A stretch of 64,000 bases of DNA from Thereva unica (GCA_949987705.1 OX465283.1:5064207-5128206); one strand, 5' to 3'. Numbered from the stretch's first letter, positions 1 through 12,569 are shown. Notes: generated from the sequence alone by a model not told the origin. Numbers and translations: made by a program.

Positions 1-93
1 AATCTTGATTATGACGTCAGAATGACGTAGACTGCATTTTATTTCCATATCTTTTGTATGGGTCTACGTCATTTTGACGTCATAATCAAGATT
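1..93. repeat. 93-bp palindrome (foldback) with CRE-like TGACGTCA cores
   Basis: Bases 1-32 and 62-93 are inverted copies of each other with one mismatch, leaving a 29-base loop. Each arm starts from AATCTTGATTATGACGTC and contains GACGTC/TGACG motifs. The element abuts the MITE that starts at 96. It may continue left of the window, so its true end and any target duplication are unknown. Confidence 0.7.
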
Positions 94-95
94 AA

Positions 96-633
96 GGCCG
101 CTATTACATTAGGATGCCATGGCAGCGTAGCCAGCAACGTAACTATGGCTACATCAAATTTTACAAGTTGCCAAATGCAGCGGCCAATGTGAGATGCCAA
201 TGTCAGATGTTATTTTTAAAATGGAAATCGAAGAAAAAATGTTGTTGTATTTGTGTCGCAAAAAGGCATCAGAGGTTTGAAAAGGAATAAAAGGCGCTAT
301 TGGGTACACCCTATTTCTTTTTTACCCTATCTGAATATTCCTCTGAGGAAAATCGCCGGTCTGCTTTTAAAATAAATCTCCGTATCGAAAAGTTCCATTC
401 CAACAAAACAATAAAAACAAATAAAATACGGAAAGTGACAGCTAATCGGAGTAAAAAAATTCACCGGCGACGTAACCAAATAGATCTGGGATGTGTGAAC
501 GCTATGGCCACGCTTCCATTCTGGATACGTGGCCAGGCCGTCGCCAGGTCTAATACTCATAATGCAAATGTACATATTCCAGATGGCTACGTTGCTGGCT
601 ACGCTGCCATGGCATCCTAATGTAATAGCGGCC
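96..633. mobile_element. Harbinger-like MITE with ~46-bp TIRs and TAA duplication
   Basis: The sequence from 96 to 141 is repeated as its exact reverse complement at 588-633. The termini begin GGCCGCTATTACATTAGG. TAA lies on both sides (93-95 and 634-636). A 3-bp TWA target duplication is typical of PIF/Harbinger transposons. No transposase is encoded in the 538 bp; the open frame inside is read from the TIRs and carries no recognisable domain. Confidence 0.75.
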
Positions 634-671
634 TAAGAGTGCTGGTGTGTCCTGGGCACTGACATATAGTA

Positions 672-711
672 ATGTCAGTGGTCCTGGGCTATATGTCAGT
701 GGTCCTGGGTA
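672..711. repeat. Two tandem 21-bp units
   Basis: The 15-mer GTCAGTGGTCCTGGG occurs at 674 and 695, so a 21-bp unit is repeated directly. A further partial unit lies just upstream near 650. It has no coding meaning. Confidence 0.6.
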
Positions 712-764
712 TCAGAATATAAACCTACAGGAAGTGTCCTCACTGAATTCAAGTGAAATTCTTG

Positions 765-850
765 TGAGTGCTCACGCTTTGGTGGTTGTTTGTCCACTAC
801 AAGAGGAAAAAGCGAGCGGAATAGAAAAGGAAAGAAAGAGTTAAAATTAT
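765..850. repeat. Dispersed repeat shared with 52434-52530
   Basis: The stretch containing GTGAGTGCTCACG, then GTCCACTA, AAAAAGCGAG and GGAATAG recurs in the same order and orientation near 52434-52530 with scattered differences. This marks both sites as copies of one unclassified repeat. Confidence 0.6.
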
Positions 851-881
851 GAGTTATCTAAAATAAAATCATGCTTCCAGA

Positions 882-1313
882 CATGGAGCCTATACAAGGA
901 GATATAACTCTTATGGGAAAAATAACCGGAAATGGATGGGTAGCAGAAACTAAACTTCTAGTTCATTGTTTGCCACAGATGTCGCCTAAAGCTGACGTGC
1001 CCCACGTGAAGTTAGCAGAATTTTACCCGAAAATGAAGCAATGCAAAAAAAATTCATTGGAAAATATTAAAAATTCATTGGAAAATTCATAAATTGGTTA
1101 AATACGAAAATTGACATCGATATAAATCCAATTTAGAAGCTGATTTTTTAAGTTAGGCGTAAACATAAAATATCTTAGCAGATAACGGACTTTGCCATCA
1201 ACCGGATGAATATACTCGGCCATGTTTTTTGGGGTACATGTGACTGTGGCGCCCTCACTCAATCAAACAAAATTTGACAACACGGAGTTTTAACTCCTTG
1301 TCTAGGCTCCATG
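882..1313. repeat. Inverted-repeat pair with 29-bp arms
   Basis: Bases 882-910 (CATGGAGCCTATACAAGGAG...) and 1285-1313 are reverse complements with about three mismatches. The 11-mer CATGCTTCCAG lies beside each arm in direct orientation (870 and 1310). It could be a small non-autonomous element; the ends are not defined. The intervening DNA has no supported gene. Confidence 0.5.
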
Positions 1314-2626
1314 CTTCCAGAAATGAACTTTTTACACGCCGCCGTCATTCCGAAATCTAATCAGCTGATCCCCTTGAATTTTTCGTTGGGTCAGTTAATG
1401 TAAACAAAGTAATCCAAGTAAACAAATTTTATATTATTTGGAGTATTTAGTGGAGCGAATCGCATATTTATTAATGTAAATAAGTAATATATGTATTTAG
1501 GATGTATGTTATTTAGCACACTTACCTGAAAAGTGATTTTTCTCACGGAAATTTCGTATTATTGCCACATTCACAAACTGCACACTTCATTGTTCTTTTT
1601 TCACAAACAACTCACTTGTAAGAACTTCAATTACACTAAAAACAATTCTTTAAACTTTCTTTCTTTTTTTTTAATTAGTTTTGAGTAAAACTCTTTGAGT
1701 AAACTTTATAAAAATTCGTTTCAAAGAAAGTATTCCACCGTACTCCACCGTACGCCGGAAAACAAGCGGTCAACTATCCCAATTTGACAGTTGTCTAAGT
1801 CCAGATTTCACTACGCCTCACATACAGGGATTTTAAACACGAAGACGTTTCCTGTAGTTCTCTATTCTTTGTGCTTAGAAAAAAGTTTTAATATTCACTC
1901 GTCATTTGAAAATAAATTCACAAAATAACTTCGTTCATTCCAAAAACTTCAAACCTTTGAAATTAATTCGCAACGACCATTTTGTTACTGTTTCAAACTT
2001 GCCAAGCTTGGCCCGATAGTGAAACGGTTCAGAAAACACTAGCTCTAGCAACTTGCCAGGCCCGAACTTGGCTTCAAAGAAGTGCAACCTGTCATGTAGT
2101 GCAATGACTTTTGTTGTTGTATCTTTATTTCCTGTGCGGTGGGGTGTTGTCTCTTGATTTTCTAACTCAAAAAAAACGTAGGAAACCATAACAAAACTTG
2201 AAATTGACCACATTACATAATTCCAACATTATTTTAACATTAATTGCATTCATAATCCGAAACTGAAGTGCTTTTGCTTTGAATTCCGACCAAGAAAACG
2301 AAACTGAGAATCCATTGCAAAAGGGACTTCGATTTGTTGCCACAACAAGTGCTGTCAAAAGACACGAAAGTGTCAAGAAATTTTTAAAAATATAATTATA
2401 CTTATAAATAGCGCAGAACAAGGTATCCTACTGTAACCAATGCGAAGGTCCAATTTTCCCTGGAAAATGAGTTGGATTTAATCTTCATTGGTTATTGGTA
2501 GAATGCCTGAATCGACTTTAGTTCCTTGTCTAGGGCAATTGTCTTACTAATGCTATACTTAGTTAGGGAAGTATACAAACAACCACCTTATTAAAAAAAC
2601 AAGATTATTCAGGTACTTAATTGATC
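1314..2626. other. pasha upstream region, no gene seen
   Basis: AT-rich DNA without a recognisable coding exon. CCAAT motifs occur near 2438 and on the other strand near 2490, so the pasha promoter could lie at about 2400-2600. A possible acceptor (TTATTCAG, ending 2611) just before the start codon could close an intron in the 5' UTR. The transcription start was not identified. Confidence 0.3.
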
Positions 2627-5600
2627 ATGGAGCATGGCTTACCTCGCAAGAGACCCCGACACGAGCAAGACGCTGGCGAGAAAGAACAGAATCGGCACCC
2701 TGAAGAAGACTCAGAAAAGAATGGCTGTGATTCGAGTGCGGAGGCATGTAGTGAAGACTTGAAATCTGGCATTAGTGCTACCGCGAAAGAACAACCTGTT
2801 GTTATTGGTGAGCATGTAAGTGATACTACTGAGCCACTAGACCACACACGGATTTATGATCGCAAGAAAAAGATTAAGTTAAGCATAGGTGAAGAGATTA
2901 CTACACAAAATAAAGACGGTTTCATTAGGAGTACACATTCACGTAAGATAGATGCTATAGAAGAGGCTAAACTGACACCAGTTGTTCCACTGGACATTGC
3001 AGCGCATAAGGGCAAATGCCCGATTAAATTTGAACAGAATTTAGCACGATTACAGGCAGCCGCTGCTTTAAACGCCTTATGTGATAAGCAATCAGATGTG
3101 CAAGTAGATGGAAAAGATTCTGGACAGAAATGTTTTCAAAGTGACAATAAAAAGGATAAGCCAGAGAAGACTCGCGTTGAGGAGCCAGGGGTGGCGTTGG
3201 AGGATCAATTAAGGGAATTTCAGGTATTAGACGAGGTTGAAGGTGATGACGATGAGGAAGAAAGCGGCTCTAGATATGGAACAGAGGCTAAATCGGAATC
3301 TTCAGGTTTGTATGGATTTATTTAAATGATATTTTTAATTTATGTATGTATATAAAATTATATATAAAACTATGTTTCAACTTATTCAAATATAATTAAC
3401 GAAATGCAAGATAGATTTCATGTGAATTGTGAAAGGTATGACTGCTTAAATCTGGTAAAAGTCAATCATTAGAGAGTGAAATTCTCACGCCATACACCTT
3501 ATAGTATATTGATTATATATTTTGTTTCCATTGTTTAAAAATCCCAACTTTTCTCATTAGTATAGAATAACATTAAAGAAGAACCTGTTTTCTCGTACTA
3601 TAAGTAAAACTCCTCTTTAGGTTGACAGTCTTTACATTTCACAACATATTTTATCTAAATTTACTATTTCAGTCTGAAGTTGTGTAGTAGTTAGATCATT
3701 CGTTGGATTTATCATTCTACTTTTGAAACCAATTCCCCATTTTCGTTATTGATGTTATAACACGCCCTCCTGCTTTAGTTCTTTGTTGCTTGACTCCTCT
3801 ATCTTACATAATTATACTTACAACTACATTCTTCCGCGTTTAAAGTACCCGAAATTGTAAAATCCGGTCGCAATTCAACTTTGTCAGCGTGTCACCCAAT
3901 CCTCCATACATTTTCGTAGGCTGATTAAGATATGGGTTTCATTCGCCGCTAACCAAGTCACCAGGATATCATATAGGCAGGAATATTTCATCCCGCATCT
4001 AAAAAAATCTTTGAAGCCTAGACAAATGTTCGAATTCTTAGACGGAAGTGTGCGCGCCAAGCTCCCCCTTAGCCGTGGTAGTGACAAAAGTGAGCTTATC
4101 TGCTATTGAATAATTTTTACCGACTTGGAGACAGGGGATTGCTTATTTCAGTATACCAGTCGTTACGGCATCATCATCATCTTACATCAGTATGATTTTG
4201 TCAAGAACGCAGTTTTGTCTTTGTCGAGCCACTACAAGGGTCTAGATAAACGAATTGTATTCTAACTAAGATCAAATGTAGAAATTCCCGGGCCATTGGC
4301 TGAAGGAGAAGTTTGCAGGACACTAAAAGGCTTGTTTTGCAATTTGGAATATGTGGGGATTCCATCTCAGATCATCAGTTAATGTTATACTAAGAGATGG
4401 GCGAGCCCTTAGATCTAAATTATCCCCCGAAATAATAGTAATAGTGAAGTAAGTTCTAGTAGAAACGAGACAAATGGAAAGGGTTGATCTTGACACGATT
4501 CTTGCGTGAAGAATGAATTTGATGTTCCTGTTGAGCAGGATAAAACTGTGTTCGGTTTTTTTTATGTGATAGTCTAAGCTCAGATGTCACCCTTTGTACT
4601 ACTAGTTCGTCATGTCGTATAAGTATGAGCTTAGCTCGAATAGGTTATGGGGAGTCAGGGGGATGTATGGACAAACCGCGCCACCCTCAACCATTCCTCG
4701 GGGCATTATCTGAACAATTGTTTCGAGGGTCATGCATCCGAGCTCTCTCTCTCCAAAGCGCTTCGCTCGACCTCCTACCTAATACATTCGAAGGATATGT
4801 GGTGGGCGTCGTCCGAAGCGGAGTCCCCGTAGGGCCATGCGGCCGCCACCTTACCCATTTTCTTCAGGTACGCACGAAAAGACCATGCCCTGTTTAAAAT
4901 TGGGTAAGGTTGTAATCAACCTCTTCGAACTCCCGGTCTACCCAGGTTTTCAGCTGGCCGATCAGGCGGGCCTCTGGAAACACTCTCCCAGCGCGTTTGC
5001 CAGACCTCCATGGTATTGGCCCTGGCAGCCCTAGCCGTCTCGCATTTCCCCATCCTGCTCCTCTCTTTACAGACGGACTGCCTGTCCTGAGCTAGCAAGT
5101 CGGAATGACTCCCGCGACTTCCATCGCTGCGGGCTCGGAGACCGTGCGGTAGGAACCTGCGCGTCAGCCCACACCTCTGCTCCGTATAGCAAGATCGACT
5201 CGGCCGTTCGCATGAGCAAACGATCCTGCTAAGCGATGCTACCACCGCCACTGCCTTGTCCGCCGCTCGCAGCACATGCACCCCGAAGGATAGCTTGTTA
5301 TCAAGCATCACTCCGAGGTTTTTTACGGCCCTCGTTAATTAGATTGTCGCGTCTCCCATCCCGAAATTGCGTACCGTGTTGATGTGCTTTTTCGTGAGTA
5401 AGACGATTTCCATTTTGTGAGCTGCAATCTTAAGCCCGCAGTCGTCCATCCAGGAGGAAATTCTACGCATCGAAGCGAATCTGCGTGACTTCAACGTCGT
5501 CAGCGTACCCAACCAGGAAAACATCCTCGGGGATGTCCAGACGTAGGAGCCCGTCGTAGAAAATGTTCCAAACGTCGGGAGCACAACTACATTCTAAATT

Positions 5601-8600
5601 CATTGTAATTCGTATGCTAATATTGTATTAAAAGTTTTCCTAATTTGTATTGTAAACCATTCTTAAACTTTATGTAATGAATTCACTCTAAAATGTCACT
5701 AAATTACTGTTAAAATGCTCCTACCTCTCTCACTTCTTAGTAATAATAGTAGAGAATACTTACATCAATGATTGTTCCAAACATGAAAGTAATAAAAAAA
5801 CATTTAATAAAACTTTTCAAGCAGATGATAGCGATGATACGAATTCATCAGGATTAGATCTAGACATTGGAGAACTCGATTTACTGCTCGAAGAAGGCCT
5901 CCCAGAAGATTTGAGGGGCAAGAAGAAGCCACAGCAGTATGAAGAAACATTCAAAACCATATTAGAAGGTAAAATTGAAAACTATTATACCTTTAAATTA
6001 TGAATTGTGTCCTTCCAGAAAAGGAGCACAATCATTTCGAAGTTCTTCCAGAAGGATGGCTGCAAGTAACGCATAACAGTGGAATTCCCTTGTATTTACA
6101 CAAGAAAACTCGAGTGTGTTCTGTTTCAAGACCATATTTCCTCGGGCCAGGAAGTGTTAGGGTTTGTTATAAAGAATTTAAAAATAATTTAACAGATCTT
6201 TGCTTACACAAGACTATTTCATAGAAACATGAAGTTCCACTAAGCGCAATTCCTTGTTTAAATTACCGAAAGGCTCTAGAAAAGGAGCAAGAATTCAAAG
6301 AGAAGCAAATGAACGGACCTACCGATATAGAAATACTAAGTAATATATGTAAGAATGAATCAGCAGCTAACAATGGCCAATCAACCGATGGAACAACTCA
6401 AAACAATTCCACTTTGTATTCAACAACAAACGCTAAAATAGAAACTGTTAAGGAAAACTTCGAATCCCACTCGCTTACGGCAAATGAAATAAATGAATAT
6501 TGCAAGAAACTATTTCATTTTAAGACAATTAGAGTTATGAAATTCAAGTCATGGGCAGCACGTCGAAAATTTAGGAAAAATCGAAAACATATCAAAAATT
6601 TGCAACGTCCATCACTGCCAGATGGCACAAAACTTATCACATTTCCAGTCATACCATCTGAGGGTGAGATACAAAATAATCCTAGAGCTCGACGCGAGTG
6701 GATTATGAATCCGAATGGCAAGAGTTATGTCTGTATCCTGCATGAATATCTTCAGCACGCCCTCAAGAAGCAACCAAACTATGAATTTAAGGAATTAGAG
6801 AATGCCGCTACTCCGTACTGTGCGACTGTTTCAATAAATGGATTAAAATACGGTACGGGCTATGGTACTAGCAAGAAACAAGCTAAATCGGAAGCGGCTC
6901 GTGAAACACTAGAAGTTCTTATACCTGAAATGAGGGATAAAATTAGTTCAGATAAGTCAGCATCGAATGGCAGGAATCACTTTAAGGATTTGTCAGTATG
7001 TTTTTTTTATACCAGATGAAAAAATAACATGTATTTAATAAAAATCCCGTTTCCATAGGTGTTCGATGAAATTAAAATTGAAGATCCTCGCGTAGCTGAA
7101 TTTTGTGCTAAAACTACGGAGCCGTCACCGCATACAATACTATTGACGTGTCTGCAACGCAACTTTGGATTGGGTGATATACAAATTAATTATCAAGTTA
7201 ATGCTATGAAGCACAAAAAGAATGAGTTTACGATGACTGTTGGGAAACATTCAGCTACGGTTGTTTGCAAGAATAAACGAGAGGGGAAACAATTAGCTTC
7301 ACAGGCCATATTGCAGGTAAATATCAAAAGTAAACATCTCTATATTTTCTCAGCAGCAATTCTTTTGAGTGTGGAAATTTTTAATTTGTTTTTGTGGTAC
7401 TTAACAAATTCAGGCAAGCGATGGCTATGACCTCGTCAAGTTTCTATTTACGTTTTTATGTAAAACACTAAGCTGTATGTGCTATCGGCTCGTCATATCG
7501 TTCTAGTCAGGGTGCGTTGTTTGGTACTAAGCTTAGTACGAAGGAAGTAATAGAGGAGAAGATAAGTTAAGAGAAATGAGAAGAGTGTCGAACGAGAAGG
7601 CTTGGCTTGACTTGAAAACGAGTTCGAAAATAATACAGATGATTGTTCCAAAGTGGAGTAGTTCCATACAGAAATACATTCTTAGATTGTAGTATCTCGT
7701 GCGAGCTAGTTTAGTGTTGAATGGAGAAACATTCCCATGGAGGTATGTAAACGAAATCATACGTGCAAAAAGATTCTTTAATTTCTCTGTAATAAATATA
7801 TGTACATACCCATATTGAAGATGTACCAGAAGAAGAAACGGACACCTTCTATGGAACCCTAGATAATGCGAAAATCGTCTGCATGAGGAGGCAAATGAAA
7901 ACGGTATGAGAATGATTAGTTTAGCAATGATGAATAATATGGTGATCGCAGACACGAGATATCAGTGCTAAGATACATGAGCACGTTCACGCGGAACCAG
8001 CCACCCGGCGCTCGCAGCACGATTATTCAGTAGAGCGCGGTCTATTCAACTCGCTCACAAGCGATGGAAAATAGCTAGAAAAAAATGTAAAGACATGAAT
8101 CGATACATTTTGACCTGCTCTTTCTGATGGTGACATCTGCGCAGCAGCGCGCGAGACCACGCGCCGCAGTCTTTATTCACTTACTATTTCTACACCTTTG
8201 GCTCTCCCACTCTGAAGCTGAAGCTAAACTATACCAAAACCTTATTAGACCAATTCTACTCCGAAGTAACGAGGAACAACTCCTAGGACAGTGGCCGGCA
8301 AACTGCAACTCGCGAGCTTCATATGGCTCTTTGGTCCGCTAAGTGTGGCTCTTCCACAAAATACCATGTGGGGATGATTACATGAAGCATCACTGAAGTC
8401 GGTTTTCGGGCTGGGTCTAATTTGAAGAAGTGTCGTTAGACGAAGCGGTAAGTGAAATTACCATTCTCTAGGGACTCATGTGGGTAGGAGCGACAGTCCC
8501 GTCCAGGTCGTAGGCTGGAACGCAAATGACGCTAAGGTACGTCGTTTTGTAGTTACTCGTAAAAAACTTCTGCGTGAAATGAGCAATAAGCTAGGGATTT

Positions 8601-10774
8601 CGATCCACTCCATTTAGGTACCAGATCAAATCTTCAATTTTAAGTTTCAAAACATCCCCCAAATCCTTTAAGAAGAAGCTGCCAAATACACGCCAGCTAC
8701 TGAGAAAAATATATTCAGATGGAGATGTCTCTCTTTAGCACGCACAGATTTTTTTGTACATTCTCCGCCGGTGTGCTGCGTTGTCCTCGATGACGGTGCC
8801 CACTGTAGAGTGACCTTGAGCCTCCCGGCCAGGGAATAGAGCTCCTTCTAGCAATTGTCGACAAGTTTAGAAGTTATACGGACCGGGCCTAATGCCTTAA
8901 TGGCCGCTTGACTATCTGATAACAGAATTAGATAACAGAATATGCTATTTTGGCCTGGATGGCGGCCCAGAGGTTTGGAAGTCTGCCTGTACTAGAATTG
9001 GCATCGTCAGTGCTACTAGAAGGTGGTCCTTCACTACTTCGTTCATTGGCCTGTTACCCCTTGAGCTTGATTGTTGGGCTCTGGGAGTAGAAGCTTCGAC
9101 GACTATGGTTTTTTTTTCCTTTTTGGTCATTATTTGTATGCGATAAGCTATTCTAACGGGATCTCTCCCTTTTAGTGCGGGAGGTTACCGGTCCTACTGT
9201 CCTTGTGTTCTAGAGCGCTTTCCACTCTTCAACGACTGCTTTACTGGTTTTGTCCTTCTCCGAGATGATACTTGCGGTCTCATTCTCTGCAATTCTGCCG
9301 AGAACGAAGAGGATGCGATTGTACCTTCTCTTGTAGATGGACACACGCTGGTGACTTCTGGAACGCCTGTGGTTATGTAGCCTGACTTTGAAGAACTGCG
9401 GTTGGTACTCGAAAAGCCTAAGCGATTGCCCCACTTGGAGCCCCCCAAAGGTTCGTAATCCTTGATCCTTCCATATGGGTCTTCAGCTTTGGGAACAGGA
9501 ACAGGCCAAGTCCAGTGAATACAGTGGCTAAGTCATGATTACGCTGTTGCTTTTGCCCAAAATATTACGAATAAGCAACAATATGTGAGCAGGTGCATTA
9601 TACAATTCAAATCGCCTGACACAGACGTAATGTATGTATGCACGACGTAATCAAAGAAAACAGTGAGCAAAACCCTCACATTTGACCGAACTGGCGTGTT
9701 GTTTTCGATCTTGGCACTTCTGGCCGCTTCCATTCGGATGATTGGGCTTTGGACGTCATAACAATGGCTCCTGTGCTGAAAGGCGAGTCGTTACGACACA
9801 AATCGTTTGAGTTGAAGAAAGTAACGGTTCAGTCGAATCACGACTTTCAGTACAGGGGCTAAACTCAACTCAGCATTTTCACTCTAGGCCTCTGTGAAGA
9901 AAGTCGAAACTCGACTGAGACGACATTTTCTTCAACTCAAACGACTTGTCGTGTCGTGACGACTCGATTTTCAGCACAGGGGCCAATACCATTACATCAC
10001 CAGTTTTCACCCTTTTGGGCTACTCTGGATCGTCGTTGACGTCATGCAACAGCTCCTGAGCGATGGTCATGCGACGATTCTTTAGGTCGAACTTTAGAAA
10101 TATCGGAACAAACATTGACGACACACGTTTCATGCCTAAAGCATCTGAAATTTTTTTTATGAAAAAAATAATGTTTAGGAGTCACCCTTTGTAATATCGG
10201 TCTGTCATGTCGTTAAGGTAAGGTGCAATGTCTAGAGGTAAGCTTGGTTTGAAGAGTAAAGGAGAACTGGAGAGGTTAGAGGGGGTCTGCAGCTGATTTT
10301 AATAGAAAAAAATCAGTACTTCGTTTTGATCGCGTTGAATTCGACACGATTCAATTTTATAAATCGGATGAATGCTCGGAAAAATACCATACCTTACTAA
10401 TAATTTCTAGTTTCATTAAAGAAAATGAAGAAAACTTAACTTGAAAATTAATTAATTTTTTTATATTGATATCAATAATTTTCCAGATATTGCATCCTCA
10501 TATAAAAACTTGGGGCTCATTGCTACGACTTTACGGCAATAATTCGGTAAAAAGTTTCAAGGAAAAGAAGCAAGAAGAACAGGAAATAACAGTCCTTCAA
10601 AGTAAAGCAGCCATCAATCAACCAAACTACGCCATTCTCGAAAAATTAAAACTAGAAATGACAAAGCTATCAGAAACGCGCGATTCAATAAAACCAATCG
10701 GCACCTTTATTCCGCCAAGCGATGTTGATCTGCCAACCTCCTCTGGATCCAACTTAAACAATGTAGAACTATAA
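2627..10774 (+). CDS. pasha: Pasha / DGCR8, Drosha partner in microRNA processing (6 coding exons, 760 aa)
   Basis: Pasha binds primary microRNA hairpins in the nucleus and positions the RNase III enzyme Drosha (Microprocessor). Coding exons are 2627-3305, 5825-5968, 6019-6161, 6225-6995, 7059-7316 and 10487-10774; all borders are GT/AG and in phase. The start is ATG 2627, since the open frame before it has only a TTG. Near the N-terminus PRKRPR (from residue 6) looks like a nuclear signal, followed by an acidic region. A WW-type segment begins LPEGW (about 284-322). The following IPC motif (Cys 333) matches the conserved DGCR8 dimerisation/heme-binding region. dsRBD1 is about 484-558, dsRBD2 about 600-668, and the Drosha-binding tail 666-760 starts ILHPHIKTWGSLL. 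The length is close to human DGCR8. Intron 1 (2.5 kb) and intron 5 (3.2 kb) hold transposon remains. Confidence 0.95.
3306..4585. other. pasha intron 1, 5' part, no feature seen
   Basis: Intronic sequence with a GT donor at 3306. I see no conserved coding block, RNA gene or clear transposon end here. Short open frames are unsupported. Confidence 0.5.
4586..4650. repeat. Dispersed repeat, ACCCTTTGT...TCATGTCGT family
   Basis: GTCACCCTTTGTA followed by TCGTCATGTCGT and a GAGCTTAGC/AAGCTTGG block recurs near 7480, 10181 and 40029. These are diverged copies of one unclassified repeat. Confidence 0.45.
4600..5582 (-). mobile_element. R1-like non-LTR retrotransposon, 3' part, decayed
   Basis: Read on the minus strand from 5582, one frame gives PDVWNIFYDGLLRLDIPEDV, then VGYADD (YADD codons at 5497-5508), the reverse-transcriptase catalytic motif. 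A second frame continues with WMDDCGLKIAAHKMEIVLLT and a third with MLDNKLSFGVHVLRAADKA, the usual order in R1/LOA-type LINEs. Near 4700-4850 a degraded DDAHHISFEC stretch resembles the C-terminal Cys-His motif. Frameshifts and stops make it dead. It lies antisense in pasha intron 1. Confidence 0.8.
7317..8288. other. pasha intron 5, 5' part
   Basis: Non-coding intron DNA. A diverged copy of the TCGTCATRTCGT repeat lies near 7480-7560. The 140-codon open frame on the minus strand at 7533-7955 has no recognisable domain and was not called. Confidence 0.4.
8289..8361 (+). mobile_element. hAT-like transposon end
   Basis: The sequence starting CAGTGGCCGGCAAAC, followed by a CTCGCGAGC block, GGCTCTTTGG and GTGGCTCTTCC, has the layout of hAT terminal regions (CAGNGNYCGGCAAAC start). 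Only one end is seen and no 8-bp duplication could be assigned. Confidence 0.45.
8760..8945 (-). pseudogene. LINE RNase H domain fragment
   Basis: On the minus strand one frame gives LLSDSQAAIKALGPVRITSK, then a stop inside the helix, and VTLQWAPSS. This is the DSQAAI...VTLMWVPGH pattern of the RNase H domain of I/R1/LOA-type LINEs, here without the final PGH. It lies inside pasha intron 5. Low-complexity open frames upstream on the same strand (8945-9448) could be further decayed parts of the same element. Confidence 0.6.
9766..9984. mobile_element. 219-bp foldback MITE, GGCTCCTGTGCTGAAA termini
   Basis: Bases 9766 to about 9835 pair with 9912-9984 as imperfect inverted arms; shared blocks are CTGTGCTGAAA, CGAGTCGT, ACGACAC and TCGTTTGAGTTGAAGAAA. 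AAT flanks both ends (9763-9765 and 9985-9987), a possible 3-bp duplication. It has no coding capacity. It lies in pasha intron 5. Confidence 0.65.
10181..10290. repeat. Dispersed repeat, ACCCTTTGT family, second copy
   Basis: GTCACCCTTTGTAATATCGG, CTGTCATGTCGTTAAG and a GTAAGCTTGGTTTGAAGA block match the copy at 40029-40110 in order and orientation. Confidence 0.5.
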
Positions 10775-11539
10775 GTGACGTTAGCTTATATCAATGTCTA
10801 CAATATCTAATTAAATGCTTAGCTATAAGTAATGATATTGTTTTGCCAATTTCTCTAGATCTATTTCAACAACAACAACAAAAAAATCATAACAATTTGA
10901 GCAATATACTGAACCTACCAATTTTTTAAAACGTCATTGTGATGAAAGTGTCGTGCTATAAAAACAAAGATTCTTTATATAAAAAAAAAATACATATGAT
11001 ATCTATATTTTAATGAAAAGAATATAACTTATATACTATGTTTACCTTAGACTGAAAAGTTAATATGACTGATTATTTAGTCGATGTATTCATGCGGTTT
11101 CTTTAAATTAGGATGAGATATTTATGTAAAAAATATTCAATCATATTTATTTGATTGTTTATTTGTAAAAAAAAAGAATATGTATGTGTGGATGGTTGTG
11201 TGTACGGAAATTGTTTAAAACAGTCACACTCCTATCATAAAAATTTTACTAAAGTTTACTTTATAATGTATTTATAGTCAAACCTTGTAGCAAAAGTTAA
11301 AATTTTATGCTTAATACGCTTTAAACAAAAATATTTTAAAGAAGGGATTATTGTGTTTCAATTGTTATTTCTGGTATAGTCTAGAAGTAATATACTATTT
11401 TCTTGCAGTGCTCGGAATGAGATTTGGTCTTCTCTACAACAGCCCGTCGCACTTCTCTCTGTCGCTAGAAACCCTAATGTATTCTAAAATACCATTACGA
11501 CACCTCTGTTTTTAAAGAAATCTTTTTTCTTTTACATCA
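10775..11539. other. pasha 3' flank
   Basis: AT-rich DNA after the pasha stop, probably its 3' UTR and then spacer. No clear canonical polyadenylation signal was picked out, and no gene is seen up to 11539. Confidence 0.35.
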
Positions 11540-12021
11540 GGGTGTATCTTTGATAGGTCAATGCAAATATTAGCCTTTGCCGACGTTGCCGACACGACAA
11601 GCTGAGGCAGATTTTAGATCAGCTAGCCTTCACCACTGGGGATAAACTGACACCTTATGTTAATGTTTTTCGACCACTACAGCGCCGATGGCTTGAATGT
11701 CAGGCTGGCAAAGTAAGAGAGGTAAGCTCATTGCTGATTATTAAATTCCCGTCAGCCAACGAGCAGCTAGAGTTCTTACGAAAAAGTCGCCAGCATGGAC
11801 CTATTGCCTTGAAAAATTTGAACTTGGGCTTTGCTTCTGACAGCGTGATTCATATAAACGAAAGCTTAACAACTAAAAACAGCGACATCCTCCAGACTGC
11901 ATGTAAGCTCCAAAGAAGGAATCTTGTTTTCACTTACTTCACGCCTAAATTACTTACGTCAGCACATATGGGGACGGAGGAGAAAGCGGACTGGACAAAG
12001 GACACTTACTGTTACATATAA
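11540..12021 (+). pseudogene. LINE ORF1-like / FP25-like domain fragment
   Basis: From about 11560 frames give a degraded helix-rich start, then an uninterrupted stretch with LLIIKFPSANEQLEFLRKSR and INESLTTKNSDILQTACKLQ. That order is found in ORF1 proteins of non-LTR elements and in the related FP25 domain. It stops at 12021 without the usual C-terminus, so it is a truncated transposon gene and not a host exon. Confidence 0.5.
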
Positions 12022-12279
12022 GCTTAAACACGGCGCCTTCCAATGACAAGATGGTGAACGCCAAAATTGGAAGAGAGAACTGGCACAGACCGACCATCTC
12101 CACGATACATCAAACGATAACAAAAACATGAAAAAAGGACATTCACAAATATACATGAGTATTTTCAATCGAAAGATACTACAATCAAATAGACCATATA
12201 GTCATAGACAGAAGGGCGGTATCCTCCAAGTAAGATCCTGTAGAGGTGCGAATTGTTAATCGGGCCACTTCCTAGTTAA

Positions 12280-12569
12280 AGCTAGTTTCAGATGTCCACT
12301 CAGGTAAAAGAAACGACAAACAAAATAAATTCGACGTCGATCGCCTCCAAGAACAGACTGCATTGGAAAGATATCAGGCAACTCGAGCAGAAAGGATAGG
12401 TCCCAATATAAATGACGCAGTCACAGTCGCTGGAGAATGGATAAGACTGAAGGCAAAACTGACAGATGTCACGAAAGAAACTGTAGGTTACAAACGCACA
12501 GCCGGAGCCAGTGCATGGTACGACGAAGAATGTACAGCAGCTAGAGACCGACGAGGAGCAAGAAATTGA
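12280..12569 (+). pseudogene. LINE endonuclease-RT linker fragment
   Basis: The frame reads KFDVDRLQEQTALERYQATR and later SAWYDEECTAARDRR, which matches the linker between endonuclease and reverse transcriptase of RTE-like LINEs (pattern W[FY]DEEC). It ends in a stop at 12567-12569, and decayed sequence follows to about 12700. Confidence 0.55.

Noticed and set aside
6309..7019. Separate gene starting at ATG 6309
   Set aside because: The frame is open upstream to the splice acceptor at 6224 and encodes conserved DGCR8 residues before this ATG, so it is the middle of a pasha exon.
7533..7955. 140-codon open frame on the minus strand in pasha intron 5
   Set aside because: No known domain and low-complexity composition. 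It contains a dispersed repeat at one edge. Chance or transposon origin is more likely than a nested gene.
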